From positions 1 to 6,517 of the forward strand of contig JAIOOZ010000506.1 in the NCBI GenBank assembly GCA_021414185.1: a stretch of DNA of 6,517 nt. The letters are read 5' to 3'. This DNA comes from Betaproteobacteria bacterium. Lineage in GTDB: Bacteria; Pseudomonadota; Gammaproteobacteria; Burkholderiales; SG8-41. Positions 1-6,517 of the stretch are shown piece after piece. Position 1 is the stretch's first letter; each line of letters opens with the position of its first letter. The position numbers and the translations under genes are program-made. The notes below the pieces were generated by a model. The model worked only from the letters and a program-made list of their open reading frames with translations. It was not told where the DNA came from and searched no databases.

Positions 1-13
1 GCTGCCCAGTACC

Positions 14-991
14 ATGAACGCGATCACCATAGTCCGTGCCGGCGGCCCCGAGGTATTGCAGGCCGTCACGCGCCCGCTGCCGCAACCGGCAGCCGGACAG
101 GTGCTGATCAAAGTCGCGTTCGCCGGCATCAACCGCCACGACTGCGGACAACGCATCCGCGGTTTCGGCCCGCCCGGCGCCACCGACATACCGGGACTCG
201 AAGTCGCCGGCGAAGTCGCGGCAGTCGGGCCCGGTGTGACGCGCTGGAAAGCGGGCGACCGCGTCTGCGCGCTGACCAACGGCGGCGGCTATGCCCAATA
301 TTGCATCGCCGCGCAGGAAGTCACGCTGCCGATTCCCGAAAAATTCGACCTCAAGCTGGCCGCTTCGCTGCCGGAAACTTTGATGACCTCATGGCTGAAT
401 ATATTCATGCTGGGGCGCCTCAAGGCCGGCGAATGGCTGCTCGTGCATGGCGGATCGAGCGGCATAGGCACGACCTCGATTCAGCTCGCGCTGCTCGAAG
501 GCGCCAAAGTGGTGGTGACAGCGGGCAGCGCGAAGAAATGCGAATTCTGCGTGAAACTGGGCGCGGCCAGCGCAATCAACTACAACGAGCAGGACTTCGT
601 TGCCGGGGTCAAGGAAGCGACCGCGGGCCACGGCGCCGACGTCATCCTCGACATGGTCGGCGGCAAGTACGCCAAGCGCAATATCGAGTCGCTAGCCATG
701 GATGGCCGTCTTGCGCATCTCTCCGGCGGCGATGGCACGGAGTTCAGTGTGCCAGTCAGCGCGATCATGGCCAAGCGCGCGGTCGTCACCGGTTCGCAAC
801 TGCGCGTCTCGGCGCTGTCGCTGAAAACCGAAATCGTGCGCCAGGTCACCGAACGCGTATGGCCGCATCTTGGCACTAAAGTAACGCCCATTATCGATTC
901 CATCATGCCGCTGTCCGATGCCGCCGGCGCGCATGCCCGCATGGAAACCAGCGTGCACATCGGCAAGATACTGCTGGAAGTCACCCACTGA
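14..991 (+). CDS. NAD(P)H:quinone oxidoreductase, PIG3-type zinc-independent MDR
   Basis: A 325-residue medium-chain dehydrogenase/reductase, the usual length for the PIG3 (TP53I3) quinone oxidoreductase group, which reduces quinones or related carbonyls with NAD(P)H in the cytoplasm. The N-terminal GroES-like domain (about residues 1-120) opens with the family-typical GGPEVL (10-15) and carries INRHD (39-43), PPGA (53-56) and PGLEVAGEV (60-68). The Rossmann domain has the nucleotide-binding glycine motif HGGSSGIGT (145-153) and TAGSAKK (169-175), where Ser/Lys residues in this group contact the NADPH 2'-phosphate. The C-terminal HIGKILLE (315-322) is also typical. The Cys/His ligands of zinc alcohol dehydrogenases are absent, as expected. 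The ATG at 14 gives the family-standard N-terminus. No Shine-Dalgarno is visible in the 13 bases before it, and the reading frame stays open to the window edge. First of four co-directional genes. The family call is firm; the physiological substrate is unknown. Confidence 0.92.
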   Translation: MNAITIVRAGGPEVLQAVTRPLPQPAAGQVLIKVAFAGINRHDCGQRIRGFGPPGATDIPGLEVAGEVAAVGPGVTRWKAGDRVCALTNGGGYAQYCIAAQEVTLPIPEKFDLKLAASLPETLMTSWLNIFMLGRLKAGEWLLVHGGSSGIGTTSIQLALLEGAKVVVTAGSAKKCEFCVKLGAASAINYNEQDFVAGVKEATAGHGADVILDMVGGKYAKRNIESLAMDGRLAHLSGGDGTEFSVPVSAIMAKRAVVTGSQLRVSALSLKTEIVRQVTERVWPHLGTKVTPIIDSIMPLSDAAGAHARMETSVHIGKILLEVTH

Positions 992-1010
992 AAGTCGCGC
1001 ACCGCCCGTC

Positions 1011-3707
1011 ATGATCAACAACCTTTTTTCACGCACGCCCCTGCACGAACACGCCGAACCCGCGCAGCGCGCGCTCGGTATCGCGGAACTGCCTGCCGAT
1101 TCGGACGAACTCAAGAGACTGCTGACTGCCGATCCCGCCGCCGAAGTCCGCATCGCCGCGGCACAACGCTGCAGCGACCCCGCGACGCTCGCCGCCGCAT
1201 GGCAAACCGAAACGGATGCCGCGGCACGCAAAGCAGTCGCTGCCGCATTGGGCCATGCACTCGACGAAACGCACGATGCAGAGCGCCGGCGCAGCGCCAT
1301 CCTCGGCATCACCGATGAAGACCTGCTGGTCGGACTCGCACTGACCGCCGGCCACGCGGAAACCCGCAAAGCCGCGGCCGAACGCGTGCAGTCCGACGCG
1401 GGCTTGCAAAAACTCGCCGATGCCGCCAAGAGCAAAGACCGCGGCGTGGCGCGGCTCGCGCAGCAACGGCTCGACGCCATCAAGAGCCGGCATGATCAAA
1501 CCGCCGAAGCCGATGCGGTACTCGGACAACTGGCAGAACTCGCCGCCAAATCCGGCTCGATCTTGAGTGCGGTGGTCGATCTCGATCGCCGCTGGAATGC
1601 CCTGGACATGAGCGGCGACGCTGCCCGCCTCGCCAGCTACACGGCAGCGCGCCAGACCGTGCAAGAGCGCCTGACCCGCGAACAGGACGAACAGCGCTCG
1701 CACACCCAGTTCGGGCGCAGGCTGCAAACCTGGATATCAACTCTGGCGCAACCCGCGACGCCTGACGCATCAGCCGGTCTGCGTGCCGAACTTGCAGCAT
1801 TGCGCACGGAAGCGCAGGCCCTGCAGGAAGGCGCGGCGCTCAACGAACTCGAACAAGCTGAACAGCGCATCACGCAGTGGGAGCAGGAATTCGCGGCGCT
1901 CGCCAGTGCCGAAGCGCTGGTCATCGAAGCGGAGAAACTCGCGGCGGATACGACCGCCGATCACGCGGAACTGCCGTCGCGCTGGCAGGCCGTGAACCGG
2001 CAGTTTCGGACGCCGGCCCTCACACAACGCTTCGAAACCGCGATGATCATTATCGAGCAGCGCCGGTTGGTACTGATTCAGAACACCCAGCAGGAAGCCA
2101 ACGCAGTGCGTCAACAAGTCCACGGCCTGCTGCACGCCGCTGAACAGGCGCTCGCCGCTGGACAATTGCAGGCCGCGCGCGCCGCCGCCGACAACATCAA
2201 AAAACTAAAGACCGCTGCCGGCCTGCTGCCCAAACCGACTACGCAAAGACTGGGCCGCCTGGTGCAGCAATTGGTGGAGCTCGAACGCTGGGAATCGTTC
2301 GGCCAGCAGAATGCGCGCGTGCAACTGTGCGAACGCGCCGAAGCACTCGCGACTCCGGGCATGGATGCGCCGCAGCTCGCGCTCGAAGTGCAAAAACTGC
2401 GCGCCGAGTGGAAAGCTCTGGACGAGAAGCACTCTGGCGTACCCAAAGCCCTGTGGGAACGCTTCGACGGCGCCTGCGAAAAAGCCTACGCCCCTGCCGC
2501 CCGGCATTTCGCGGAACAAGCTGCGCTGAGGAAGCAATCGCGCAAACTGCGCGAGGAATTCATCGCCACGGCAGGCGCGCATGCGCCTACCCTGCTTGCT
2601 GAACCGCGCGACTGGCGCGCGATCGAACGCTGGCTGCGCGATACCGAACAACAATGGCGCGAAGGCAACCTCGGCAGCGTCGAGCCGCGTGCGTGGAAAA
2701 AACTCGATACGCAAATCAAGGCGGCGCTGGCGCCGCTGCGCGATGCATTGGCGGCCGCCCGCGATGAAGCCAAAGCCGGCCGGCTCGCGATGATAGAAGA
2801 AGCCAAGGCGCTGGCGGGCAAAGCGATGGAACGCGACACCTTGTCGCTGGTCAAGGCGCTGCAGGCCAAGTGGCAGGAGCAGGCCAAAGCACTGTCGCTG
2901 CGTCAGCGCGATGAACGTCCTTTGTGGGAGGAATTCCGCGCCGCCTGCGATGCGATATTTGCCGTACGCCAGAACAAGCGCAAGGAAGAGGTCAATCAGA
3001 AACAGGAAGGCCGCCGCGCGCTGGATGACATCTGCGTGCAACTGGAGCAGCTCGCGCACGCGACGGATCAAAGCGATCAGGACGTCCGCAAAGCCGCCCG
3101 CGATCTGGCGGACCAGTGGCGAAAACAACGCGGCAGCCCCGACCCCTCGTTGCGCGGCGTCGAAACCCGTTTCAAAAAAGCGCAGGCTGCAGTGGATGCG
3201 ATGCTGGCTGAACGCACCCGCGCGCAAAAAGCCGCGGTGTGGACGACGCTGGCCGCGAAAGAGAGTTTGTGCGAGGAACTCGACGCCAGCGTGCGTGCCG
3301 GTAATACCGTCGCCGACGTGCAAGACAAATGGACTGCGTTACCGCCGCTGCCCGACGCATGGGAAAAACAAATGGCCGCACGCCGCGATGCCGCGATGCG
3401 CACCCTGTCCGAGCCTGCATCGGCTGACGACTACCGCAAGCGGGTCGAACACGGCATCGAAACACGCCGCGATAAATTGCTTGAACTCGAATTGGCGCTG
3501 GGCCTCGACAGCCCCGCTGAATTTCAGAAGCTGCGGCTGGCGCTGCAAGTGAAGCAACTGCGCGACCGTTTCAAGAACGAAACGACTGCTGGTGCCAACA
3601 CGCCAGCCGAGCGCCTGCTCGCGTGGTGCGCAGAACCTGGCGTAGCCACAGCGGGCGATCGGCAGCGCTGCGAACGGGTTTTTGCGAAACTGAGCGCCAA
3701 ACCTTAG
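1011..3707 (+). CDS. DUF349 multi-repeat protein, 898 aa
   Basis: A long, soluble, mostly helical protein rich in Ala, Glu, Arg and Gln, with no signal peptide or membrane segment. Residues 42-157 look like HEAT-type helical repeats (VRIAAAQRCSDPATL; TRKAAAERVQS). From about 180 onward a module recurs, each anchored by a Trp after a helix: W195, W325, W467, W549, W621, W703 and W774. The two best matches to DUF349 (PF03993) are EWKAL...LWERF (466-485) and KWQEQ...LWEEF (620-642), each followed by a charged helix. The others are degenerate copies. The molecular role of DUF349 proteins is unknown; coiled-coil or scaffold behaviour is an inference. The frame is open upstream to an ATG at 918, but those 31 codons lie over the 3' end of the quinone oxidoreductase gene in another frame, so the ATG at 1011 (MINNLFSR), 19 bases after the preceding stop, is chosen. 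The Shine-Dalgarno is weak. Confidence 0.85.
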   Translation: MINNLFSRTPLHEHAEPAQRALGIAELPADSDELKRLLTADPAAEVRIAAAQRCSDPATLAAAWQTETDAAARKAVAAALGHALDETHDAERRRSAILGITDEDLLVGLALTAGHAETRKAAAERVQSDAGLQKLADAAKSKDRGVARLAQQRLDAIKSRHDQTAEADAVLGQLAELAAKSGSILSAVVDLDRRWNALDMSGDAARLASYTAARQTVQERLTREQDEQRSHTQFGRRLQTWISTLAQPATPDASAGLRAELAALRTEAQALQEGAALNELEQAEQRITQWEQEFAALASAEALVIEAEKLAADTTADHAELPSRWQAVNRQFRTPALTQRFETAMIIIEQRRLVLIQNTQQEANAVRQQVHGLLHAAEQALAAGQLQAARAAADNIKKLKTAAGLLPKPTTQRLGRLVQQLVELERWESFGQQNARVQLCERAEALATPGMDAPQLALEVQKLRAEWKALDEKHSGVPKALWERFDGACEKAYAPAARHFAEQAALRKQSRKLREEFIATAGAHAPTLLAEPRDWRAIERWLRDTEQQWREGNLGSVEPRAWKKLDTQIKAALAPLRDALAAARDEAKAGRLAMIEEAKALAGKAMERDTLSLVKALQAKWQEQAKALSLRQRDERPLWEEFRAACDAIFAVRQNKRKEEVNQKQEGRRALDDICVQLEQLAHATDQSDQDVRKAARDLADQWRKQRGSPDPSLRGVETRFKKAQAAVDAMLAERTRAQKAAVWTTLAAKESLCEELDASVRAGNTVADVQDKWTALPPLPDAWEKQMAARRDAAMRTLSEPASADDYRKRVEHGIETRRDKLLELELALGLDSPAEFQKLRLALQVKQLRDRFKNETTAGANTPAERLLAWCAEPGVATAGDRQRCERVFAKLSAKP

Positions 3708-3721
3708 TCAATCCCATCCAC

Positions 3722-4492
3722 ATGCAGCAATGCTACGTCGTAGACTCCGCCAACGCGCCGTGGAAGCGCAGTGCCTCCGAAGGTGTGTCTTTCGAGTGCC
3801 AGGTCCTGCTGTCGGGGGATGACGGCGGCCCGGAAGCCATGCGGTTTCGTTTCGATGACTGCCCGTCGGTCTACGCGCATATGCATCTGACCCCGCAATT
3901 CCAGTTGCTGCTGGGTGGTGCGATGGATTTTCCGCGCGGGGTAAAGCATCTGGAAGCGCTGGCCATCCACTACACCGACCACAACATGCCTTACGGACCG
4001 TTCGCGGTGTCGGGCGGACACGACATGCTGGTGCTGCATCCGCGCGCCGGCGGCATCATCTCCATGGCCAACCTCCAGGCGCGGCGCAAGATCAATCTGC
4101 GCGGGCGGCTCTTCGCATCGCTCGCATCCGATACGGAATGGCAGCCTTTGCCCGACATCGACAGCGGAGCATTCAAACTCCTGATGCCGCACGATTTCGG
4201 ACCGGCGGCCGTCGTCGTCAGAGTGCCAGCCCACGCCGCGCTGGCGATGCCCGCGCCGGAATTCGGACGTTATGAGGTGGTCCTCGAAGGTTCGGTTATC
4301 ATGGAAGGACAGGAAATCGCACCGCCGGGTTTTCGCTACGTGCGCGGCGACACGGTCGCGGCGCCGATCATCAGCGGTGAGAACGGCGCCAGCGTGGCAT
4401 TCCTGACGTTCGACCAGAATGCGCTGGAAGGCGGGATAATCGAAGGCAGCCTCGCCGTCGAAGCGGCCGAGGCCATGGCCAGAGCTATCTAG
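3722..4492 (+). CDS. Bicupin-like protein of unknown function
   Basis: A 256-residue soluble protein that looks like two beta-barrel (cupin-like) halves. The first half has HMHLTPQFQLLLGG (53-66), which resembles cupin motif 1, HxHx3-4Ex5-6G, with Gln59 where the metal-binding Glu usually stands. It is followed by HYTDHNMPYGPF (83-94) and a His at 100 that could belong to motif 2. The second half (about 182-231: RYEVVLEGSV, IAPPGFRYVRGD) has the cupin strand pattern but no histidine metal ligands, so only the first site could hold a metal. I do not recognise a named family or reaction. The ATG at 3722 lies 14 bases after the DUF349 stop. The open frame extends back to an ATG at 3623, inside the DUF349 gene in another frame, and that start is rejected. 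No clear Shine-Dalgarno precedes 3722; an ATG at 3839 is possible but would remove about 39 residues before the HxH motif. Translation of the next gene appears coupled to this one. Confidence 0.75.
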   Translation: MQQCYVVDSANAPWKRSASEGVSFECQVLLSGDDGGPEAMRFRFDDCPSVYAHMHLTPQFQLLLGGAMDFPRGVKHLEALAIHYTDHNMPYGPFAVSGGHDMLVLHPRAGGIISMANLQARRKINLRGRLFASLASDTEWQPLPDIDSGAFKLLMPHDFGPAAVVVRVPAHAALAMPAPEFGRYEVVLEGSVIMEGQEIAPPGFRYVRGDTVAAPIISGENGASVAFLTFDQNALEGGIIEGSLAVEAAEAMARAI

Positions 4493-4495
4493 GAG
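4491..4495 (+). promoter_or_regulatory. Shine-Dalgarno of the DsbA-like gene, overlapping the upstream stop
   Basis: AGGAG sits 6 bases before the ATG at 4502 and overlaps the TAG stop (4490-4492) of the cupin-like gene. It is the only strong ribosome binding site among the four plus-strand genes. The overlap fits termination-reinitiation coupling, so the two proteins are probably made in related amounts. It also confirms the start at 4502. Confidence 0.75.
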
Positions 4496-4501
4496 ACGCA
4501 A

Positions 4502-5164
4502 ATGACAACGACCCAGGAAACTACGCAGCCTTTTCGCGTCGCGGTGTTTGCCGACTTCGTCTGTCCCTACAGCTTCCTCGCCGTCGAGCAAATGGACCGA
4601 CTCGCCCGCGAATACGACGTGCAGCCGCTGTGGCGCCCGCACTTGCTGCACCCGGAAACCCCGCCCGAAGGCAAGATGCGCGAGCGCAATGCCGACACCA
4701 TCGCCAGCGACGAGCGCCGCCACGCGTGGTTCAAGGAAATGGCGCCGGAACAATATCCACGCATACGCTTTCCGCAGAAGCGGCAGTACAGCATGCTGGC
4801 GTTCGAGGCCCTGGAATTTGCGTACGACCGTGGTCTCGATTTCCCGTATAAAACCGCCCTGTACGACCTGATGTGGACTGAAGGCGCCGACATCGGCGAG
4901 CACGAAACCCTGATGACGGCGGGTGAACACGTGGGTCTCGACCCGGCCGAAATGAAAATCGCGCTGTACGAACGGCATTACGCCGAGCGCGCGCTCGCCG
5001 CGGTCAACCAGGCGCGCGAAATCGGCATCATGAACACGCCGACCATCTTTCTCGGCAAAACGCGCATCAACGGCTGGACGTACTACGAAGTCATGCAGGA
5101 GATCATGGAAAAACAGGGCATGCAGCCGCGCGTGGCGCTCGCGAGCCAGCCCACCGCCAACTAG
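4502..5164 (+). CDS. DsbA family protein, FrnE-like, with CPYS active site
   Basis: A 220-residue thioredoxin-fold protein of the DsbA/FrnE/2-hydroxychromene-2-carboxylate isomerase superfamily. The strand VAVFADFV leads into CPYS (21-24) at the start of the active-site helix. A helical insertion follows, with RPHLLHPETPPEG (45-57), close to the FrnE-type pattern RPF.L.P..PPEG. The C-terminal part carries the cis-proline loop NTPTIFLG (178-185, Pro180) and INGWTYYEVM (189-198). There is no signal peptide, so it should act in the cytoplasm, unlike classical periplasmic DsbA. The second Cys of CxxC is replaced by Ser24, so it cannot form the usual intramolecular disulfide. A glutathione-dependent isomerase or transferase role, or a monothiol role, is more likely than dithiol oxidation; this is inference. 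Last gene of the plus-strand cluster. Its stop overlaps that of the convergent lyase gene. Confidence 0.85.
   Translation: MTTTQETTQPFRVAVFADFVCPYSFLAVEQMDRLAREYDVQPLWRPHLLHPETPPEGKMRERNADTIASDERRHAWFKEMAPEQYPRIRFPQKRQYSMLAFEALEFAYDRGLDFPYKTALYDLMWTEGADIGEHETLMTAGEHVGLDPAEMKIALYERHYAERALAAVNQAREIGIMNTPTIFLGKTRINGWTYYEVMQEIMEKQGMQPRVALASQPTAN
5161..5164. other. Convergent stop-codon overlap (CTAG)
   Basis: The palindrome CTAG holds both stop codons: TAG at 5162-5164 ends the DsbA-like gene on the plus strand, and the complement of 5161-5163 is the TAG that ends the lyase-like gene on the minus strand. The genes thus overlap by four bases tail to tail with no intergenic space. I see no hairpin with a T-tract near it, so transcripts from either side probably run into the opposite gene or end by Rho-dependent termination. 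Confidence 0.9.
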
Positions 5165-6517
5165 GTTATGCGCTTCGAGGCTCTCGCCAGAGCGCCTTCC
5201 GACGCCGCCACCGCGGCAATACGTTCGTCCACCTGCTTCTGCCATTTGACGTTTTCGCGCCGGCGCGCGGCTATCATGCGCACGACCTCCTTTTCGGCGG
5301 GACCGCCCAGGCCGCTGCGTGCGCGTACGAAGCGCGCCGGGTCGAGCGCGTTGCGCACATCGGCTTTCGATAGCTTCAGCTCCCGCCCGATGATCTCGAG
5401 CGCCGCCTTGTCCAGCATCTGCGGTGTCACGTCGCGATAACCCAGCTTCGCATCCGTGGCCATGCGCACCAGGCGCCCGACGATATGATGGGCGCTGCGG
5501 AACGAAAGGCCGTGCTCGACCATCGCGTCGACCAGCGCTACTGCCGTCGTGAAACCGTCGCCGGCGGACGTGAACATGCGGTCGCGTTTCAGGTTGAGCG
5601 TCCGGATGAGGGGCGTGATCAGAGCGGCCATGTCCGCCACGCGGTTCACGGCGTTGTCGGCGATGCGCGGGCCGCTCAGCTTGATGTCGAAGGCAGTGCC
5701 GCCCGTTTCGCCTTTGAGTATCTCCAGCACGGCTCCAAACGCGGTGGAAATCTCGCCGGTGCGCGCCTTGATCATTTCGAGCGAATAGGGATTTTTCTTT
5801 TGCGGCATGATGCTGCTGCTGGCTGCAAACGCGCCGTCGAGCTCGATCAGCGCGAACTCGTAGCTGCACCAGATGTAAAATTCGGTGGCGACACGTCCGA
5901 TGTTGCTCATCAATATGCCGCAGGCAGCCATCGTTTCGGGCAGCCAGTCGTAATTGTGCGCCGCGTCCTTGGTGTTTTCGATTACCTGTCCAAACCCCAG
6001 CAGCTCGGCCACGTAGCGGCGATCCAGATTCCACGACGTGCCGGAAGAAGCAGCCGACCCGAGCGGTGATTCGTTGGTGGTGTCGAAAGCGGCGAGCACG
6101 CGTTTGAGATCGCGCGTCAGGACATCGTAAAACCCCATCATGTAATGACCGAATGTGGTGACCTGCGCGGGTTGCAGGTGCGTGTAGGCTGGCATCACGG
6201 CATCGGTCGACGCCGCGGCCTTTTCGAGAACTGCCGCGCGCAGCTTCATCAGCACGGGCAGCAGCCGCATGAGATTGCGGCGCACCTTGAGGCGCATCAG
6301 CGCGGCGATGAGGTCGATACGGCTGCGCCCGATGTGCATCTTGCCGCCCGCGTCCGGCCCCGCTTTCTCGATCACATAGGCTTCCACGTTGAAAAACAGG
6401 TCGCCCTTGACCGGATTGAAATCGAGCCGCGCGCGGTTCGCAAGCAGCCGTTCCAGCGGCCGCAGGATGGCGGCGGCTTCCGCGCGCGTCAGCAGTTTCT
6501 GCTGCTTCAGCATGACC
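5161..6517 (-). CDS. Argininosuccinate lyase-like protein (ASL/fumarase superfamily), 5' end outside window
   Basis: Partial gene; residues are numbered from the ATG at 6513. That Met is probably internal: the frame is open to the window edge, and VMLKQQKLLTRAEAAAIL (codons at 6516-6463) matches the ArgH segment normally found some 40-60 residues into the protein. Superfamily marks are HIGRSRID (60-67), YTHLQPAQ (110-117) with the Thr-His pair of the active site, SPLGSAASSGT (149-159), and the signature loop SSSIMPQKKNP (232-242) with its catalytic Ser. The ArgH-type C-terminal domain follows (about 312-413, including HGLSFRSAHHIVGR). The superfamily eliminates fumarate or a similar product from a substituted succinate. 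Several argininosuccinate-binding positions differ from ArgH: the Asn of SRND is Ile66, Asp after KKNP is Tyr243, and the YNKDMQ stretch reads TAFDIK (273-278). I therefore do not assign argH. An N-substituted aspartate lyase for another substrate is an inference. Confidence 0.85.
   Translation of the reverse strand, partial: VMLKQQKLLTRAEAAAILRPLERLLANRARLDFNPVKGDLFFNVEAYVIEKAGPDAGGKMHIGRSRIDLIAALMRLKVRRNLMRLLPVLMKLRAAVLEKAAASTDAVMPAYTHLQPAQVTTFGHYMMGFYDVLTRDLKRVLAAFDTTNESPLGSAASSGTSWNLDRRYVAELLGFGQVIENTKDAAHNYDWLPETMAACGILMSNIGRVATEFYIWCSYEFALIELDGAFAASSSIMPQKKNPYSLEMIKARTGEISTAFGAVLEILKGETGGTAFDIKLSGPRIADNAVNRVADMAALITPLIRTLNLKRDRMFTSAGDGFTTAVALVDAMVEHGLSFRSAHHIVGRLVRMATDAKLGYRDVTPQMLDKAALEIIGRELKLSKADVRNALDPARFVRARSGLGGPAEKEVVRMIAARRRENVKWQKQVDERIAAVAASEGALARASKRIT

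Noticed and set aside
918..1010. Upstream ATG extension of the DUF349 gene
   Set aside because: The 31 extra codons overlap the conserved C-terminus of the quinone oxidoreductase in another frame, so the extension is a by-product of that coding sequence. The ATG at 1011 fits the gene spacing.
692..1483. A 263-codon open frame on the minus strand
   Set aside because: It spans the junction of two well-supported plus-strand genes and encodes low-complexity Ser/Ala/Arg sequence.
2205..3323. A 372-codon open frame on the minus strand
   Set aside because: It is entirely antisense to the DUF349 gene, whose Trp-module repeats support the plus-strand frame. The product shows no domain.
3623..3721. 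Upstream ATG extension of the cupin-like gene
   Set aside because: The extra 33 codons lie over the C-terminus of the DUF349 protein in a different frame and are basic and unstructured. The ATG at 3722 follows that gene's stop directly.
5180..5193. Small hairpin GCTCT-CGCC-AGAGC just past the plus-strand operon
   Set aside because: The five-pair stem lies in the lyase coding region and is not followed by a T-tract on the plus strand, so it does not qualify as an intrinsic terminator.
3704..6034. A 776-codon open frame on the minus strand
   Set aside because: It lies antisense to the cupin-like and DsbA-like genes and out of frame over the lyase gene. Its translation is Arg/His-rich with no recognisable domain. 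Long shadow frames are common in DNA this rich in GC.
6511..6513. ATG at 6513 as the true start of the lyase-like gene
   Set aside because: The preceding codon stays open to the window edge, and family comparison puts this Met well inside the protein, so the gene continues outside the window.
5161..6517. Calling the minus-strand gene argH
   Set aside because: Substrate-binding positions of ArgH are replaced (Asn to Ile66, Asp to Tyr243, YNKDMQ to TAFDIK), so only the superfamily is supported.

Overview
The window is dense, GC-rich chromosomal DNA with five protein genes covering almost all of it. The composition, the PIG3-type quinone oxidoreductase next to a very long DUF349 protein, and the compact layout suggest a betaproteobacterium (Burkholderiales/Nitrosomonadales-like). 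That placement is an inference: there is no rRNA or other marker gene here. I see no tRNA, rRNA, CRISPR array, insertion sequence or phage gene, and no stretch over about 20 bases between genes.

Plus strand, 14-5164: four genes run in the same direction with gaps of 19, 14 and 9 bases, so they probably form one transcription unit or part of one. In order they are a zinc-independent NAD(P)H:quinone oxidoreductase of the PIG3 type (14-991), an 898-residue DUF349 protein built from repeated Trp-anchored helical modules (1011-3707), a 256-residue bicupin-like protein of unknown function (3722-4492), and a cytoplasmic DsbA/FrnE-like thioredoxin-fold protein with CPYS in place of CxxC (4502-5164). 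The last pair is the most tightly linked: the AGGAG ribosome binding site of the DsbA-like gene overlaps the stop codon of the cupin gene.

Minus strand, 6517-5161: a member of the argininosuccinate lyase/fumarase superfamily runs towards the operon. Its 5' end lies beyond the window. It keeps the catalytic signature of the superfamily but has lost several residues that bind argininosuccinate in true ArgH, so it is more likely a paralogue acting on another substrate. Its stop codon and that of the DsbA-like gene share the palindrome CTAG at 5161-5164.

How the genes work together is only partly readable. An oxidoreductase, a cupin, a DsbA-like protein and a C-N/C-O lyase would fit a small catabolic or stress-related locus, but no pathway can be named from the sequence. 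The points most worth following up are the substrate of the lyase paralogue, the DUF349 module array, and the cupin/DsbA-like gene pair.
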